42,642 nucleotides of DNA from Promethearchaeota archaeon (lineage in GTDB: Archaea > Asgardarchaeota > Lokiarchaeia > Sigynarchaeales > SOKP01). Positions within the stretch are counted from its first letter, which is position 1, and the number at the start of each line of letters is the position of its first letter. Made by a program: the position numbers and the translations under genes. The notes beneath the pieces are model-generated. The model was not told where the DNA came from, made no database searches, and was given only the letters and a program-made list of their open reading frames with translations. Location: the NCBI GenBank assembly GCA_030620005.1, contig JAUXAJ010000008.1, positions 1 through 42,642 on the forward strand, read 5' to 3'. Below are positions 41,502-42,642 of the stretch, piece by piece.

Positions 41502-42642
41502 TTATGATTTCCTTCTCCACCTTCTAGCGAAAAATGCCGTTAATGATGCTATAATGGCGATAGCGGAAACAAAAACTATTGTTTCTACGATTGGGAATCC
41601 TCCAGCAGGAGATGGGGGTTTAGGAGGAAAAGAAAAGCCCAAATTCAAGTTCAAACCACCAATTCTAGGTCTGAGCAAGACAACTTCAGGGCCATCGTCC
41701 CAAATAGGATAATTATCTTTGGAACCTGCAGTGCCAGGAATATCATAGGGTGTATCTCCAATTCCATCGTCATTTTTATTTTCTCCAGGATAATCTTTCC
41801 AATAATTACCAAGCGTTCCTTTGTTCCATTGATTATTCGTTCCGTTATCCATGGCGTTCAGACCATTGTCTTTGAATCTATTATTGTATATGATGCTATT
41901 ATTGGAACTAACGTTAATAAATAACCCTATACCGTCGTTTTTTAAAATTTCATTCTCTGAAACGGTGGTAAGATTAGAACTGTGATCTAAGCATATCCCA
42001 TAAAGTTTATTATCGTTGATGTGATTTCTTAAAATTGTGTTGTTGACGCTATATTCTAAGTATATCCCAAAATAGGTATTATTGCCCGCGGCATTTTCCA
42101 AAATCGTGTTATTTCGACCAGTATTAATAATAATCCCGAAATAGGAGTTTTTATTTGCTTCATTATTCGATACAACGGTTTTATTGCTATATGCTAATCC
42201 TATTCCGTGTTGTGAGTTGTTATTTGCAATGTTTCCTGAGATAGTGTTGAATTTACTTGAAAGCGTTATAATGCCATTCTGATTAAGCGAACAGTTGTTA
42301 TTAATTAGTTGTCCATTAGTAGTATTTTGCAATTGAATTCCGCTATTAAAAATTTCACTCGTCCCTGCACCGTATACCGTACAATTTTTTATCTTGAAGT
42401 AAGCGTTTGAATTATTGACGTGGATACCAAAATGGTGACTACTGGCATCAATGGTTAAATCCTTAATGATATAAGGATCGTCTTTAGTTCCTAACCCGTA
42501 GCACCATAATTTCATCAGAACTGTCCAAGCCCAATCGTGGGCATGAACGCCGGTATCGTCAATGTGAATTGTTTCTCCGCCATGAACAGGGCTATTAAAA
42601 ATGGGTAGATAATCTATACTATTCGCAGAGCCTTGAATATAA
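41502..42642 (-). CDS. NosD-like right-handed beta-helix surface protein (5' part outside window)
   Basis: The frame is open from the window edge, so the ATG at 42515 is internal, and at least 380 residues are encoded. Repeats of about 22 residues of the form N-x-I-x-x-N-x-x-x-x-x-x-G-I-x-L give a right-handed parallel beta-helix, then N-Y-W-K-D-Y-P-G and D-D-G-I-G-D-T-P-Y, the usual end block of archaeal NosD/PbH1 proteins. A Pro-rich linker, a C-terminal membrane helix and R-R-W-R-R-K-S anchor it on the outside of the cell. The beta-helix is a carbohydrate-binding or lyase scaffold. With the pectin-related genes here, polysaccharide binding is a reasonable guess, but no catalytic residues can be named. 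Confidence 0.85.
   Translation of the reverse strand, partial: YIQGSANSIDYLPIFNSPVHGGETIHIDDTGVHAHDWAWTVLMKLWCYGLGTKDDPYIIKDLTIDASSHHFGIHVNNSNAYFKIKNCTVYGAGTSEIFNSGIQLQNTTNGQLINNNCSLNQNGIITLSSKFNTISGNIANNNSQHGIGLAYSNKTVVSNNEANKNSYFGIIINTGRNNTILENAAGNNTYFGIYLEYSVNNTILRNHINDNKLYGICLDHSSNLTTVSENEILKNDGIGLFINVSSNNSIIYNNRFKDNGLNAMDNGTNNQWNKGTLGNYWKDYPGENKNDDGIGDTPYDIPGTAGSKDNYPIWDDGPEVVLLRPRIGGLNLNLGFSFPPKPPSPAGGFPIVETIVFVSAIAIIASLTAFFARRWRRKS

Noticed and set aside
1..42642. CRISPR array, rRNA, prophage or integrated plasmid
   Set aside because: No regularly spaced repeats, no rRNA-like blocks, and no phage structural, integrase or replication genes were seen.

Overview
The window looks like a chromosomal segment of a low-GC archaeon, most likely an Asgard archaeon of the Lokiarchaeia type. 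The archaeal call rests on a formylmethanofuran:H4MPT formyltransferase, a tRNA-His carrying bulge-helix-bulge (BHB) introns, an F420-type luciferase-family oxidoreductase, NosD-like beta-helix and other C-terminally anchored surface proteins, and oligo-T terminators. The Asgard placement is an inference from general protein style, not from a marker gene.

Layout. 1-1640: right end of an IS200/IS605-type element (tnpB 3' end plus end hairpin) abutting a truncated copy of a transglutaminase-like gene whose intact paralogue follows. 1730-4080: ftr and L-rhamnose isomerase (rhaA) on the minus strand. 4280-9220: a helical protein of unknown function, a large P-loop ATPase, Hsp20 and a PAP2 phosphatase. 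9220-10350: gene-poor, but holding two convergent, homologous microprotein genes of about 43 codons. 10355-11105: a Cys-rich protein and tRNA-His(GTG) with two introns. 11190-17480: a six-hairpin-glycosidase-like protein, a large surface protein, a PhnN-type kinase and an oligogalacturonate lyase. 17800-20400: a 7-TM protein, a DtxR/MntR-type regulator, an unknown protein and a ribbon-helix-helix protein. 20635-23232: an MFS carrier followed by an iron-sulfur protein pair. 23595-25611: a YwgA/SocA-like protein with an HD phosphohydrolase. 25894-31566: LLM oxidoreductase, second 7-TM paralogue, zinc alcohol dehydrogenase and two Rossmann epimerase-like proteins. 31903-32770: a class I (LsrF/FbaB-type) aldolase gene interrupted twice. 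33076-37431: zinc-motif protein, TIM-barrel isomerase, alpha/beta hydrolase, membrane M28 peptidase. 37496-40950: ABC ATPase plus an ABC-2 permease fused to a CPBP protease. 41502-42642: a beta-helix surface protein running off the window.

The most striking observation is the aldolase gene. It is broken by two inserts of 29 and 32 nt. Each insert folds with its flanks into a BHB core (4-bp helix between two 3-nt bulges). Cutting after the second base of each bulge, the rule used by archaeal tRNA splicing endonuclease, joins the exons in frame and restores the active-site motifs A-I-D-H-G-Y-F and G-V-D-M-G-R-N. The spliced product is 268 aa. These are therefore candidate archaeal mRNA introns, and the same window carries a tRNA gene that needs the same enzyme.

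Metabolically, rhaA, the PL22 lyase, the glycosidase-like protein and perhaps the sugar isomerase/epimerase fit use of pectin or rhamnogalacturonan fragments. Ftr fits a tetrahydromethanopterin C1 branch. Functions of about a third of the genes cannot be named from sequence alone.
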